Translations under genes and position numbers: made by a program
Shown here: in pieces, positions 44,144 to 53,200 of the stretch
Numbering within the stretch: position 1 is the stretch's first letter
Layout: each line of letters starts with the position of its first letter
Notes under the pieces: model-generated
Told to the model about the DNA's origin: nothing
What the model saw: the letters and a program-made list of their open reading frames with translations, nothing else
The model's database searches: none
Origin: Metabacillus litoralis
Lineage (GTDB): Bacteria > Bacillota > Bacilli > Bacillales > Bacillaceae
Direction: 5' to 3'
NCBI RefSeq assembly: GCF_020524045.1
Contig: NZ_JAIVKL010000016.1
Coordinates: 44,356 to 108,355, forward strand
DNA: 64,000 nucleotides

Positions 44144-46108
44144 TTAAGCCTTTAGCGACATTCCTTTATCTCTTCTATTAAAGAATACCTGACTAGCAAA
44201 CACTCCTAAAAAGATAATTAATCCTACTGTATCTGATATTCCTTCTGGATAGATTAATAGTAATCCACCTATTAGGGAAATAGCTCTTTCAAGTATATTT
44301 AATTTTCTCATCCAAAAACCGATTATACTTGCACCGATTGCGATCATTCCTGAAAGGGCAGTAGCAATGACCCATAATAATTCAGTCCATGTTGTATCAA
44401 TCATTAACAACTGTGGTGACAAAACAAATATATATGGAATAATAAAAGCTGCAATGGCTAGCTTTGCGGAATTGATTCCGGTTCGCAATGGTTCTCCCCC
44501 AGCGACACCAGCTGCTGCGAATGCGGCAAGAGCTACAGGTGGTGTAATATCTGCGATGATTCCAAAATAAAAAACAAATAAGTGTGCGGATAAATCTGGA
44601 ACACCTAATAAAATGATAGCAGGTGCGGCAATAGTAGATGTAATTACATAGTTTGCTGTTGTCGGTGAACCCATTCCTAGCACAATCGCTGCAACCATTG
44701 TTAGCATTAATGTAGGAATTAAATAACCACCAGCTAAATCGATTAAACCATTTGCTAATTTTAAGCCTAATCCTGTTTTTGTAACAATTCCTACTATAAT
44801 ACCGGCTGCTGCAGTTGCTGCCGCTACTCCTAGTGCTGATCGCGCTCCATCAACTAAGGCAAGAACAAATTTCTTTGGTCCCATTCTTGTGTCTTTATTA
44901 ATGAAGCCAACAATGATCGCTAGTAAAATTGCATACAATGCAGCGTGTGTTACGATCACACCAGACATGAGTAAAACGATAACTGCCAAAATTGGTGATA
45001 ACAAATAAAGCTTTTTGAGAACTTCTTTTTTGTTTGGCATTTCTTCTTTTGTTAAACCTCTTAAGCCAATTCGTTTTGCTTCAAAGTGTGTCATGATCCA
45101 AATGCCTGTAAAATAAAGTAATGCTGGTATTGCTGCTGACTTCGCAATATCCCAGTAGGTAATGCCATTTCCAATAAATTCTACCATTAAAAAGGCTGCT
45201 GCCCCCATGATTGGGGGCATTAATTGTCCTCCAGTAGATGCTGCTGCTTCTACTGCTCCTGCAAATTCCCGTTTATAGCCTAGTTTTTTCATCATTGGAA
45301 TGGTAAATGATCCTGAAGTCACCACATTAGCAACAGAGCTGCCGCTAATTGTTCCTTGTAATGCACTTGAGAATATCGCAACTTTTGCTGGTCCCCCTGT
45401 GCTTCGCCCTGCGATAGAAACAGCTAAATCATTAAAGTATTGCCCAACACCTGTTTTCACTAAGAATGCACCAAATAATAGGAATAAAAAGATGAATGTG
45501 GACGAAACGGCGAGCGGTGTTCCAAGTATCCCTTCTGTTGTAAAGAACATTGTTTGAACAAGTCTTTCTAATGATAAGCCACGATGTGAGAGAAATCCTG
45601 GCATATAAGGTCCAAAATAACCGTATAAAAGAAACACAATGGCTATAATTGTAATTGGTAAGCCTACAGCACGTCTTGTTGCTTCTAATACAAGTAAAAT
45701 AGCAATGAGGCCAACAATGAAGTCCAAAGTTGTTAATCGTCCAACACTCATCACTAGTTTTTCAAAAAAGATTGGCCAATATAATCCAACACCAATACTT
45801 AGTAAAGCAAGTAAGCCATCATACCAAGTGACTTGAAGTTTATGGGTTTTCTTACTTTTTCGATTTGCCGGGAATAAGAGAAAGATTAATGTTAGGGCAA
45901 ACCCTAAGTGAATTGTTCGTTGAATTTGTGCCGTGAAGATGCCAAAAATCGCTGTATAAAGCTGAAATAATGAAAAAGCTAATAAACCGATAAAAACAAT
46001 TTTGCCAACAATCCCTGTAAGTTTACGAGTTCCTGCTTCTGGATCATATTTTTCAAGAAGCTTCTGCTGTTCTTCTGCTGACAATGTATTAGATTGATTA
46101 GTTTCCAC
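44144..46108 (-). CDS. TRAP transporter fused permease (TAXI type, DctQM fusion)
   Basis: 654 aa with about 16-18 hydrophobic segments. The N-terminal four-helix part is the small permease and the rest is a DctM-like permease with LQGTISGSSVANVVTSGSFTIP and DITPPVALAAFAAAGVAGGEP. Fusion of both subunits is the rule in TAXI-family TRAP systems. GTG start after AAAGGAG. It overlaps the DUF1850 gene upstream by 11 bp, which indicates coupling. The ligand is unknown; TAXI systems often carry glutamate or other dicarboxylates. Confidence 0.93.
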   Translation of the reverse strand: METNQSNTLSAEEQQKLLEKYDPEAGTRKLTGIVGKIVFIGLLAFSLFQLYTAIFGIFTAQIQRTIHLGFALTLIFLLFPANRKSKKTHKLQVTWYDGLLALLSIGVGLYWPIFFEKLVMSVGRLTTLDFIVGLIAILLVLEATRRAVGLPITIIAIVFLLYGYFGPYMPGFLSHRGLSLERLVQTMFFTTEGILGTPLAVSSTFIFLFLLFGAFLVKTGVGQYFNDLAVSIAGRSTGGPAKVAIFSSALQGTISGSSVANVVTSGSFTIPMMKKLGYKREFAGAVEAAASTGGQLMPPIMGAAAFLMVEFIGNGITYWDIAKSAAIPALLYFTGIWIMTHFEAKRIGLRGLTKEEMPNKKEVLKKLYLLSPILAVIVLLMSGVIVTHAALYAILLAIIVGFINKDTRMGPKKFVLALVDGARSALGVAAATAAAGIIVGIVTKTGLGLKLANGLIDLAGGYLIPTLMLTMVAAIVLGMGSPTTANYVITSTIAAPAIILLGVPDLSAHLFVFYFGIIADITPPVALAAFAAAGVAGGEPLRTGINSAKLAIAAFIIPYIFVLSPQLLMIDTTWTELLWVIATALSGMIAIGASIIGFWMRKLNILERAISLIGGLLLIYPEGISDTVGLIIFLGVFASQVFFNRRDKGMSLKA

Positions 46109-46610
46109 TTATTTTCACTCCTTTCAATTGCTGCCAAAATGACAGCTTTTGAATCGACAATCTTACCCACTCACCAGGTTTGATAAAATCTTTTAATTTA
46201 TATGAATTTGTATCTTGGAGTATCCTATGATTGGCCCTCACTTGTCCTACTCTCAGATCAAAAAAAGGAAATACTCTATTCATATTTGTTATAAAATAAG
46301 TACCATCTTTTACTTCGAAGACTTCATCTCCTTCGGCATTTGCAGGCATTCCTACTGCAAAATCTTCGTAGGAAAGCTCTTTCAAGATGATGGTTTTCTC
46401 TTTCACACTGTATGTTTCAATCACATCTGATAGATGAATAGAATGTGTGTATTGAATCTTAAATGTTTTAGATTTTGTTATAGGAAGATAAGCTAACATT
46501 TCATCATTGTCTTGATAGCTAATTGAAAGAACTTGTTGATAGGGAATAAACAGAATGGAGAATAAAAGCAGGATTCCGCCTACTCCAAGGAGATATATGT
46601 GTTTTTTCAT
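46098..46610 (-). CDS. DUF1850 domain membrane-anchored protein of a TAXI-TRAP operon
   Basis: 170 aa. A single N-terminal helix (HIYLLGVGGILLLFSILFI) anchors an extracellular domain with TKSKTFKIQYTHSIHLSDV and ETYSVKEKTIILKELSYEDFAVGMP, the DUF1850 hallmark. The family is almost always encoded next to TAXI TRAP genes and may assist substrate handling. The ATG at 46610 has AGGTGA 6 nt upstream; the TTG at 46616 is less likely. Confidence 0.85.
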   Translation of the reverse strand: MKKHIYLLGVGGILLLFSILFIPYQQVLSISYQDNDEMLAYLPITKSKTFKIQYTHSIHLSDVIETYSVKEKTIILKELSYEDFAVGMPANAEGDEVFEVKDGTYFITNMNRVFPFFDLRVGQVRANHRILQDTNSYKLKDFIKPGEWVRLSIQKLSFWQQLKGVKISGN

Positions 46611-46629
46611 AGCCAATCACCTAACAATA

Positions 46630-46657
46630 CAAACATAGGGGTCAGACCCCTATGTTT
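46630..46657 (-). other. Stem-loop just after the TAXI binding-protein gene
   Basis: A perfect palindromic stem, CAAACATAGGGGTC / GACCCCTATGTTTG, starts 7 bp after the stop. A T run follows only on the plus strand, so for this operon it acts more like an mRNA-stabilising hairpin than a terminator. Confidence 0.65.
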
Positions 46658-46663
46658 GCTTTT

Positions 46664-47674
46664 TTATTGTAGACCTTTTTCTTCATAGTATTTTGCTGCG
46701 CCAGGATGAATTTCTAAGTCTCCGATTCCTTCTAACGCTGATTCAGGTGTAATTAGTTCACCTTTAGCGTGTGTAATTTTATCTGTGTTTTCGAACATTG
46801 CTTTTGTCATTTCATACACTAAGTCTTCACTTTGATCATCTGTAACAACTAGCATTGCTTTTACAGCAACTGTATTCACGTCTGCTTCAATACCATAAGT
46901 TCCAGTTGCAATTGTATCTTTTGCATAATAAGGATATTTTTCAATTAATGCTGAAACCATATCCTCTTCAAGAGAAACAATCACAAGATCTTCTTGAGCT
47001 GATAATGCCTCAACTGCTCCTGTTGGTGTACCAGCAGTAATAAATGCCGCATCTATTGTACCTGCTTGGATACCATCTGTTGATTCGTCAAATGATAGAT
47101 TTTGTGGCTTAATATCTTTATCTGTTAATCCATGCACCTCAAGAACCTGCATCGCATTAATGTAAGCACCTGAACCAGGAGCACCAACTGAGACTGCCTT
47201 ACCTTTTAAATCTTCAACACTTTCAATACCGCTATCTTTCGTTGTTACCAACTGAATTGTTTCAGGATATAAAGAACCAATTGCTTGAATATTGTCTATT
47301 GGGTTACCATCAAACATCTCTTTTCCGTCAATTGCATATGCCGCAATATCTGTTTGTGTAAATGCAAGCTCAGCTTCACCTGCACGAAGTGTTTCCATGT
47401 TTTCTGCGGAAGCACCAGAGGTTTGTGGAGTAATATTTGCGTTTGTATTATCTGTCATAACCTTTCCAATTTGCCCACCAAGTGGATAATATGTACCACC
47501 AGTTCCACCTGTTAATAAACTAAGGTCTTGAGTTTCCTCGGTGTTTTCTGTTTCATTTGTTCCTTCATTTTCCTCACTTGTACTTCCTGTATCAGATCCA
47601 CCACCACAAGCTGCAATGACCATAACAAATGCAAGCATCATGATAAACAACATACTATTACGCATTTTTTTCAT
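46664..47674 (-). CDS. TAXI-family TRAP substrate-binding lipoprotein
   Basis: 336 aa. Lipoprotein signal MLAFVMVIAAC, an acidic Thr/Glu linker, then the TAXI core LSLLTGGTGGTYYPLGGQIGKVM and GAPGSGAYINAMQVLEVHG. I chose the ATG at 47674, just after AAGGGGG; the longer frame to 47779 has no ribosome site and no signal peptide at its start. It delivers ligand to the fused permease encoded two genes downstream. Confidence 0.93.
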   Translation of the reverse strand: MKKMRNSMLFIMMLAFVMVIAACGGGSDTGSTSEENEGTNETENTEETQDLSLLTGGTGGTYYPLGGQIGKVMTDNTNANITPQTSGASAENMETLRAGEAELAFTQTDIAAYAIDGKEMFDGNPIDNIQAIGSLYPETIQLVTTKDSGIESVEDLKGKAVSVGAPGSGAYINAMQVLEVHGLTDKDIKPQNLSFDESTDGIQAGTIDAAFITAGTPTGAVEALSAQEDLVIVSLEEDMVSALIEKYPYYAKDTIATGTYGIEADVNTVAVKAMLVVTDDQSEDLVYEMTKAMFENTDKITHAKGELITPESALEGIGDLEIHPGAAKYYEEKGLQ

Positions 47675-47787
47675 CTCTATTCCCCCTTGTAAAATTGTGT
47701 AAAAACTATAGCTTACTTTTTTATATATGATAGAAACATACTGTACATGCATATAAATATCATTAAAACGCTTACTCACTGAAAAAA

Positions 47788-47816
47788 GGCCTATTCAGAA
47801 TCTTTCTGAATAGACC
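47788..47816. terminator. Bidirectional hairpin upstream of the TAXI operon
   Basis: GGCCTATTCAGAA / TTCTGAATAGACC with T runs on both strands. It probably ends transcription of the DoxX-like gene, beyond repeat R2. Confidence 0.65.
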
Positions 47817-47829
47817 TTTTAAATATTGA

Positions 47830-48010
47830 CTATGTTAAAGCTTAATGTTGATTTTTAGCACTTTGTTGATTGGAGTGAAAGGCATGAGACTCCTGCGGGA
47901 GAAGCGTGTCAAAGGGAGACCCCACAGGCGCTTGCGCCGAGGAGGCTTCCTGACCGCCCGCGGAAAGCGAATGCCTGTAACGGAAATCAACAACAAAGTT
48001 TAACAGAACC
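47830..48010 (+). repeat. Dispersed GC-rich intergenic repeat, copy R2
   Basis: About 180 bp. Reverse complement of copy R1 (31461-31661), nearly identical over the ends and most of the core (GAGACTCCTGCGGGAGAAGC, GGGAGACCCCACAGGCGC, GCCGAGGAGGC), but with CCGCGGAAAGC in place of the R1 hairpin. Outer sequences can pair (TTGTTGATT / AATCAACAA), so the transcript can fold into one long stem. Confidence 0.9.
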
Positions 48011-48027
48011 TAAATAATAAGAACTAA

Positions 48028-49023
48028 TTAAGCAAAGCGATAATAAATAAGCAATATCGTACTTAACACAAAGATAAAATTCAACGAAACAAAGATCATT
48101 TGATCAAGTCTTGTTTTATGAATTTTTATTGGAGGATTGTAGAATGACACTCCTTCAATGATAAAAATCAGTAAAACAAAATGAATCATCGCATGTCCTA
48201 CAACCTCTGTATATCCAAAAATCGTCGTTGTTAAAATAAACAATACTGTCACAACAACGGATAACACACGATTAAGAATTCCTACTACTAATAAATAACC
48301 AACAACAAATTCAATAAACGCAGATAGCAAGACAAAGATATCTGCTGGAAAACCAAACGTTGGAACATGATGCTGTTGAATAATATCTGTTGTCATCACA
48401 GGGTAAACCCACTTCTCAACAGCAACCCAACATAAACTTAATCCTGTTCCTAAATATAAAAATGGAAATCCAATCGTTTCAAATTTCGTACGCCCTACTA
48501 GCAGCACACCTATAACAGCTAAATAAAAGCCATAATCCAGCATATGAAACCAGCCTGCTTGACCCCACAGAAAGATAAACAATCCTAACATAAAAAGCGC
48601 AGCAAGTTTAGTGGAATAATGATGTGGTATTAATAGGAAAATAATGATGATCCACATCACAACAGTTTGCCACAAATCAGTAATCGTAAATTCTGGAGCA
48701 AACATTGTCCCATAAGAAACCTGAAGAATAAACGATAAAGCTGTTCCATATTTTAAAAGGTGTCTTGAATATTTTCGAAAACCATCTAATGTGATATCCA
48801 ATTTCGATGCTAAAGGAATATCCATCAACTTTCCCATCACCTGTGACAACACAGCTAATATCACCGCACAAAGCAAAGTAATCGTAATGAACAACGGAGA
48901 TAGTATTTTTTCAATACTAACCTTCTCAGGATCAACTGTAGCAAACCACTTTACATGTGCATGAGTAATAGCTGGAAGAATAAGACCTGTAAAAATGAGT
49001 AAAAACAAAATACCCTTTTTCAA
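48028..49023 (-). CDS. DoxX-like family integral membrane protein
   Basis: 331 aa with a signal-like N-terminus and about eight to nine helices. The C-terminal half has DoxX-like features (GFPFLYLGTGLSLCWVAVEKW, LSAFIEFVVGYLLVVGILNRV). The start is a TTG with AAGGAG upstream. The function is unknown; DoxX-type proteins have been tied to redox stress. It is monocistronic and followed by repeat R2. Confidence 0.7.
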   Translation of the reverse strand: MKKGILFLLIFTGLILPAITHAHVKWFATVDPEKVSIEKILSPLFITITLLCAVILAVLSQVMGKLMDIPLASKLDITLDGFRKYSRHLLKYGTALSFILQVSYGTMFAPEFTITDLWQTVVMWIIIIFLLIPHHYSTKLAALFMLGLFIFLWGQAGWFHMLDYGFYLAVIGVLLVGRTKFETIGFPFLYLGTGLSLCWVAVEKWVYPVMTTDIIQQHHVPTFGFPADIFVLLSAFIEFVVGYLLVVGILNRVLSVVVTVLFILTTTIFGYTEVVGHAMIHFVLLIFIIEGVSFYNPPIKIHKTRLDQMIFVSLNFIFVLSTILLIYYRFA

Positions 49024-49141
49024 TTTAAAAACTCCTTGAATACAAATGAATTTACATGTAGTGTGTTAGATTCTTGGTGAAATTATGTATTGTACAAGCT
49101 TAATATATAGCACTAGGTATTGTCTAACAATTTCGAATTAT

Positions 49142-50107
49142 TTAGTCAATTTCCAAGTGATACACTCGACCTTTGTTTTTTCCTGTGACATTTACCTTTA
49201 GAGAAGTGAGAATTTTGTTGGCCATATAAATGGAGGGAATTTTAAGGAAAGTTCTTAATTGGGTATTTGTGATTTCTTTGCTTATTAACAAGGAATAGTC
49301 TTCTAGGGCAGAAAGATGAGCATCCTTTGAGATGAAGTAACATTTTTTACATATCCATCGACCTCTATTAATTTCCATAGGCAAACTTGAACAATTGGAA
49401 CAAATCACCCCCTTTTGTAGCTCCTCATCTGATATATTATACAACTCAAGATAGTCAGTATTTCCTGGTGTATGTTTTTCGATTATAAGTTTACTTAATT
49501 TGTTTAATTGATTTTCTGTGAGAAGGTTTTTCTCCTGAGATTCTTCGAAATATTTCATTTTAAAAGGAAGTTTTGCACTGTGAATCACTTTTTGATGGAT
49601 TTTTTCATTATTAGGAAAAGTCTCAAGTATTGTGCGTGGAGAGCTAATAACAATAAGGCTTTTTATTTGGAGGTTTCTTATTTTGTGAAGTTTCAACCAT
49701 TTGTTCAGTTGATTACATTGCCGTTCAACTTGTATTAATGGATCAAGAAAAGCTTCTTTTGTATTATTTTGCGTTCTAATTAATTGATTAAATTGATTAT
49801 CAACAAATAGTGTCCCAGATATATTTTTCACTTCTAATAAATAAATGAACTTCCTTGATAGAATTAATGTATCAATTTGAAAGTAGTGTTTACCATCAAA
49901 AAGCCTCACATCATGCATAATATGGAATGTTTTTTCGTCTAGGAAACTCAAATGATAATCCAAACTTTGCTCTCCATTATATCCTACTATTCTTTTCGCT
50001 ATATTTTCTCTAATAATCTCATGTTTCGGGTGACTTTGTGACAGACGACCTTGAATAGCTTTTAACTTTCTAATGGCGATGGGGTATTTGCGGGGTTTTA
50101 TGATCAT
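49142..50107 (-). CDS. NERD (nuclease-related) domain protein
   Basis: 321 aa. The NERD domain covers about residues 35-150, with a D...E-K-style core in FQIDTLILSRKFIYLLEVKN. A C-terminal zinc-ribbon-like motif (CSNCSSLP...WICKKC) and a small helical tail follow. NERD proteins are common single genes in Bacillus and are presumed to act on nucleic acids. No neighbours suggest a defence system. GGAATGATA lies before the ATG. Confidence 0.85.
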   Translation of the reverse strand: MIIKPRKYPIAIRKLKAIQGRLSQSHPKHEIIRENIAKRIVGYNGEQSLDYHLSFLDEKTFHIMHDVRLFDGKHYFQIDTLILSRKFIYLLEVKNISGTLFVDNQFNQLIRTQNNTKEAFLDPLIQVERQCNQLNKWLKLHKIRNLQIKSLIVISSPRTILETFPNNEKIHQKVIHSAKLPFKMKYFEESQEKNLLTENQLNKLSKLIIEKHTPGNTDYLELYNISDEELQKGVICSNCSSLPMEINRGRWICKKCYFISKDAHLSALEDYSLLISKEITNTQLRTFLKIPSIYMANKILTSLKVNVTGKNKGRVYHLEID

Positions 50108-50335
50108 ATTATCATTCCTTTTCGTGTTTTATCTCCATTTCGGCACCAACCTATCATATTCCTCTATTTCTAAAAATGAGTTATTTGCTGTTTAGTATGA
50201 GATATTTGCTTTTTTCATGGATTTATTTGCTGTTTTCTCCATTTTATTTGCCAAAAACAGAATTATATTAGTTTTTCGACACAAATCGACACCCACACCC
50301 TCCTCCCCGCTAGCCCAACTACCCTCCCATAATCA

Positions 50336-50365
50336 AAAAAGCTGACCCCGAAGAGTCAGCTTTTT
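50336..50365. terminator. Terminator overlapping the end of metC
   Basis: AAAAAGCTGAC / GTCAGCTTTTT hairpin, bidirectional. The metC TGA stop lies inside the stem. Confidence 0.9.
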
Positions 50366-51531
50366 ACAGTCACAGCAGGCAATTTCGCAAATGCCGCTTC
50401 AAAATCTGCAATTAAGTCTTCCGCTTTTTCCAAGCCTACACTTAATCTTAACAATCCATCTGAAATGCCACGTTTTTCTCGTTCTTCTGCAGGCATTGCC
50501 GCATGTGACATTTTTGCCGGATAAGAAAGAATCGATTCCACAGCACCTAAACTTACTGCAAACACTGGTAATTTCACATGTTCAACTAACAGCTTTACTG
50601 CCTCAAAATCAGCAACTTTAAAGGATAATACAGCTCCAGGACCCTTTGCTTGATAGCGATGTGTGTCATGACCTGGATGATAGCTTAAGCCTGGATAATA
50701 AACAGCTTCAACTTTAGGATGATCAGCTAAGTAGGCAGCAATTTTTTCAGCCGATTCTTGTGATTGCTTTAGTCGTACATGCAAAGTTTTCAATCCTCTT
50801 AAAACTAACCATGCGTCCTGAGCACCAAGTACAGCACCAAAGGCATTTTGTAGTTTGTATAAACGATTACCCAATTCCTCATCCTTTACAACTGCTAGAC
50901 CTGCTAATACATCACTATGTCCTGCTAAAAACTTCGTTGCACTGTGAAGGACAACATCAACACCTAATTCGATTGGACGCTGAAGTTCTGGTGTTAAAAA
51001 TGTATTATCTAAAAATGTAAGACAATTATTAGCTTTAGCCAGATTAACAATGCCTTTAATATCAGTTACCTTCAACAAAGGATTTGATGGTGTTTCCATA
51101 TAGATGACTTTTGTATTTGGGCGTATTTCTGAAGCTACTTGATGCAAATCTGTCATATCAACAAAAGTATGTTCAATACCGAATCTTGTTAAAACATCTG
51201 TGATAATACGGAAAGTTCCACCATACACATCTTCTGTCACAAGCACGTGATCACCTTGTGAAAGCAGCAAGAAGGAAGTTGAAATAGCTGCCATTCCTGA
51301 AGAAAAAGCTAATCCTCTTGCTCCACCTTCTAATTCAGCGATTGCCTGTTCTAATGCTTCACGTGTTGGATTTCCTGATCGTGCGTAATCATATTTACCA
51401 AATTCTTCAACATCAAATTGATGAAATGTTGAGGAATGATGAAGAGGAACACTTACCGCTCCTGTTCCTTGATCTACCTTTGATTCATTATGCAACAGCT
51501 TTGTTTGAAAAGACCAATCATGATTGCTCAA
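50356..51531 (-). CDS. metC: Cystathionine beta-lyase
   Basis: 391 aa, Cys/Met metabolism PLP enzyme. The PLP lysine is in SATKFLAGHSDVLAG, the phosphate-binding region in SSGMAAISTS, and LDNTFLTPELQRP is typical. It matches B. subtilis MetC (YjcJ) in sequence and position. It cleaves cystathionine to homocysteine. A TTG start follows AAGGGAG and overlaps metI by 14 bp, so the pair is translationally coupled and controlled by the same SAM riboswitch. Confidence 0.95.
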   Translation of the reverse strand: MSNHDWSFQTKLLHNESKVDQGTGAVSVPLHHSSTFHQFDVEEFGKYDYARSGNPTREALEQAIAELEGGARGLAFSSGMAAISTSFLLLSQGDHVLVTEDVYGGTFRIITDVLTRFGIEHTFVDMTDLHQVASEIRPNTKVIYMETPSNPLLKVTDIKGIVNLAKANNCLTFLDNTFLTPELQRPIELGVDVVLHSATKFLAGHSDVLAGLAVVKDEELGNRLYKLQNAFGAVLGAQDAWLVLRGLKTLHVRLKQSQESAEKIAAYLADHPKVEAVYYPGLSYHPGHDTHRYQAKGPGAVLSFKVADFEAVKLLVEHVKLPVFAVSLGAVESILSYPAKMSHAAMPAEEREKRGISDGLLRLSVGLEKAEDLIADFEAAFAKLPAVTVKS

Positions 51532-52642
51532 CTGCTTCAGCTCCCTTCATTTGTTTAAATGCTTGTGCTAAATCTGATGTTATATCTTCAGCATGTTCAA
51601 TTCCTACTGAAAAGCGCAACAGCTTATTACAGACACCATTTGCGATTCTAATTTCTTCTGGAATATCCATATGAGTTTGTGTGGCTGGATATGTGATAAA
51701 GCTTTCAATACCACCAAGACTTTCAGCAAATGTAACCATTTTTAGATTTTTTAAGAATGGATTGATCCAAGCTTCGTCTTTTAACCTGAAGGAAAGCATT
51801 CCACCTTTTCCTGGATATAACACATCTTGAACATCTTCATGATTCTCTAAAAATTCCGCAACTTGCCTAGCATTTTGCTCATGCTGCTTCATGCGTAGAG
51901 ATAATGTTTTCATACCTCTCATTAACAGCCATGAATCAAATGGAGCCAAAACTGCTCCGATTGCATTTTGATGCATGAAAAACTCTTCACTAAGTTTTTC
52001 ACCTTTAGTAACAACAAGACCAGCAAGAACATCATTATGTCCTCCCAAGTATTTAGTTGCACTATGGATGACAATGTCAGCACCATCTACTATCGGTGTT
52101 TGAATCACTGGAGTATAAAACGTATTATCAACAATCACTAAAATGTTATGTTTTTTTGCGACTGCAACAAGTGCTTTTATGTCCGCTTCTTGCATTAATG
52201 GATTTGTTGGTGTTTCGATAAATAATGCTTTCGTATTTTCATTTATTAGCTTTTCTGTTTCAGCTGGTTTTGTAAAATCATCATATTGGAAATTTAGACC
52301 GTATTTTCTCCATTCTCTTTCAAAAAGACGGTATGTTCCACCATATAAATCAGAGGATACAATCAATTCATCTCCACTTTGAAATAATGCCATGATTGTT
52401 TGAATTGCAGCCATTCCAGAGCTAAAAGCAAACCCTCTATCTCCATGCTCTAAATCTGCGATAGCATTTTCAACTAGCAATCTAGTTGGATTACCTGTTC
52501 GGATATAATCAAAACCAGTTGATTCACCAATACCTGCATGTCGATAAGCAGTCGAAAAATAGACAGGTGGATTAACCGTTCCCGTTACATTTTCACTTCT
52601 GTTTCCAATTTGCGCTAATTTCGTTTCAATACGTTGATTCAT
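51518..52642 (-). CDS. metI: Cystathionine gamma-synthase / O-acetylhomoserine (thiol)-lyase
   Basis: 374 aa, close to B. subtilis MetI (ETKLAQIGNRS, STAYRHAGIGESTGFDY, SATKYLGGHNDVLAGLVV). It forms cystathionine (or homocysteine) from an activated homoserine. The ATG at 52642 has GGTGA 5 nt upstream. The frame continues upstream to 52771, but that part is the riboswitch leader and its terminator, not protein. First gene of metI-metC, downstream of the SAM-I riboswitch. Confidence 0.95.
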   Translation of the reverse strand: MNQRIETKLAQIGNRSENVTGTVNPPVYFSTAYRHAGIGESTGFDYIRTGNPTRLLVENAIADLEHGDRGFAFSSGMAAIQTIMALFQSGDELIVSSDLYGGTYRLFEREWRKYGLNFQYDDFTKPAETEKLINENTKALFIETPTNPLMQEADIKALVAVAKKHNILVIVDNTFYTPVIQTPIVDGADIVIHSATKYLGGHNDVLAGLVVTKGEKLSEEFFMHQNAIGAVLAPFDSWLLMRGMKTLSLRMKQHEQNARQVAEFLENHEDVQDVLYPGKGGMLSFRLKDEAWINPFLKNLKMVTFAESLGGIESFITYPATQTHMDIPEEIRIANGVCNKLLRFSVGIEHAEDITSDLAQAFKQMKGAEAVEQS

Positions 52643-52703
52643 TATCTTCACCATCCTAATTAGAAAAGTATGTAAGTGAGAGGAAGGAATATGCGTTTTG
52701 ACA

Positions 52704-52738
52704 CAAAACAAAAAGTCTCCCTCGTTAAGAAGAAGACT
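52704..52738 (-). terminator. Riboswitch-controlled terminator before metI
   Basis: AGTCTTCTTC / GAGGGAGACT stem followed by TTTTTGTTTT on the minus strand. CTTCTT of the left arm can pair with AAGAAG at the riboswitch 3' end to form the antiterminator, as in other S-box leaders. Confidence 0.8.
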
Positions 52739-52757
52739 GTAATTATAAGTGTGCTCC

Positions 52758-53135
52758 TTCTTATCTCTCAAGCATAAAAATGCTGATGTTGGCTTGCTGG
52801 ATTTAGCACCTTGGCACTCGTGGAAGTTTTTGTTTGGTTTTAGAGATTGTTGATACTGTGTTTTGTTTCGGAATCATTAAAATAAGTATTGTGTTAGTTT
52901 TTTCAGCAAGGAAGCGATCGCTTGCTTTTGCAAGCCTTCGACTGATAATGAAAAATGCTTCGAACAAACAAGAACTCTTTGTTCGCTTCATTTTTCATTA
53001 TCAGTCGTGCTGTAAAAAACTTACTAAATTTTAAGTTTCCGAACTTAGCAATATCAACGGTACCAAATCTTCACTCGTTTTGAACCGGTTGCTGAGGCTT
53101 CATAGGGCCAGTCCCTCTGCCTCTCTTGATAAGAA
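52758..53135 (-). ncRNA. SAM-I (S-box) riboswitch with a large insertion in P3
   Basis: The 5' part has the S-box consensus: TTCTTATC, AAGAGAGG, AGAGGGACTGGCCC, TGAAGCCTCAGCAACC (53135 to about 53083). The 3' part (52823 to 52758) carries CCAAGGTGCTAAATCC, a P4 stem CAAGC...GCTTG, and GATAAGAA, which pairs perfectly with TTCTTATC to form P1. Between them lie about 250 nt that normal S-boxes lack (total 378 nt against about 110-120). It should sense S-adenosylmethionine and control metI-metC by termination. Whether the altered element still works is unknown. Confidence 0.88.
52822..53071. mobile_element. Palindromic MITE-like insertion inside the SAM riboswitch P3 loop
   Basis: A 250-bp segment flanked by the direct repeat CACTCGT (52815-52821 and 53072-53078). 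Its ends are imperfect inverted repeats over about 70 bp (shared blocks such as GTTGATA, TTCGGAA and TTTTTT-CAGCA). The centre is a strong hairpin: 19-bp perfect arms at 52939-52957 and 52989-53007 enclosing CGAACAAA / TTTGTTCG. There is no coding capacity. The direct repeat looks like a target-site duplication. Confidence 0.7.
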
Positions 53136-53200
53136 AATATATGAAGTTGTAAAAGTACTATTTCACTACTTTACCTCATTGTAGTAGAGAATGCAATGAA

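Noticed and set aside
52643..52771. N-terminal extension of MetI
   Set aside because: It would translate the riboswitch terminator. The ATG at 52642 has a proper ribosome site and matches B. subtilis MetI.
52803..53034. Two small ORFs inside the riboswitch insertion
   Set aside because: They arise from the palindromic hairpin sequence on opposite strands and lack convincing ribosome sites or protein features.
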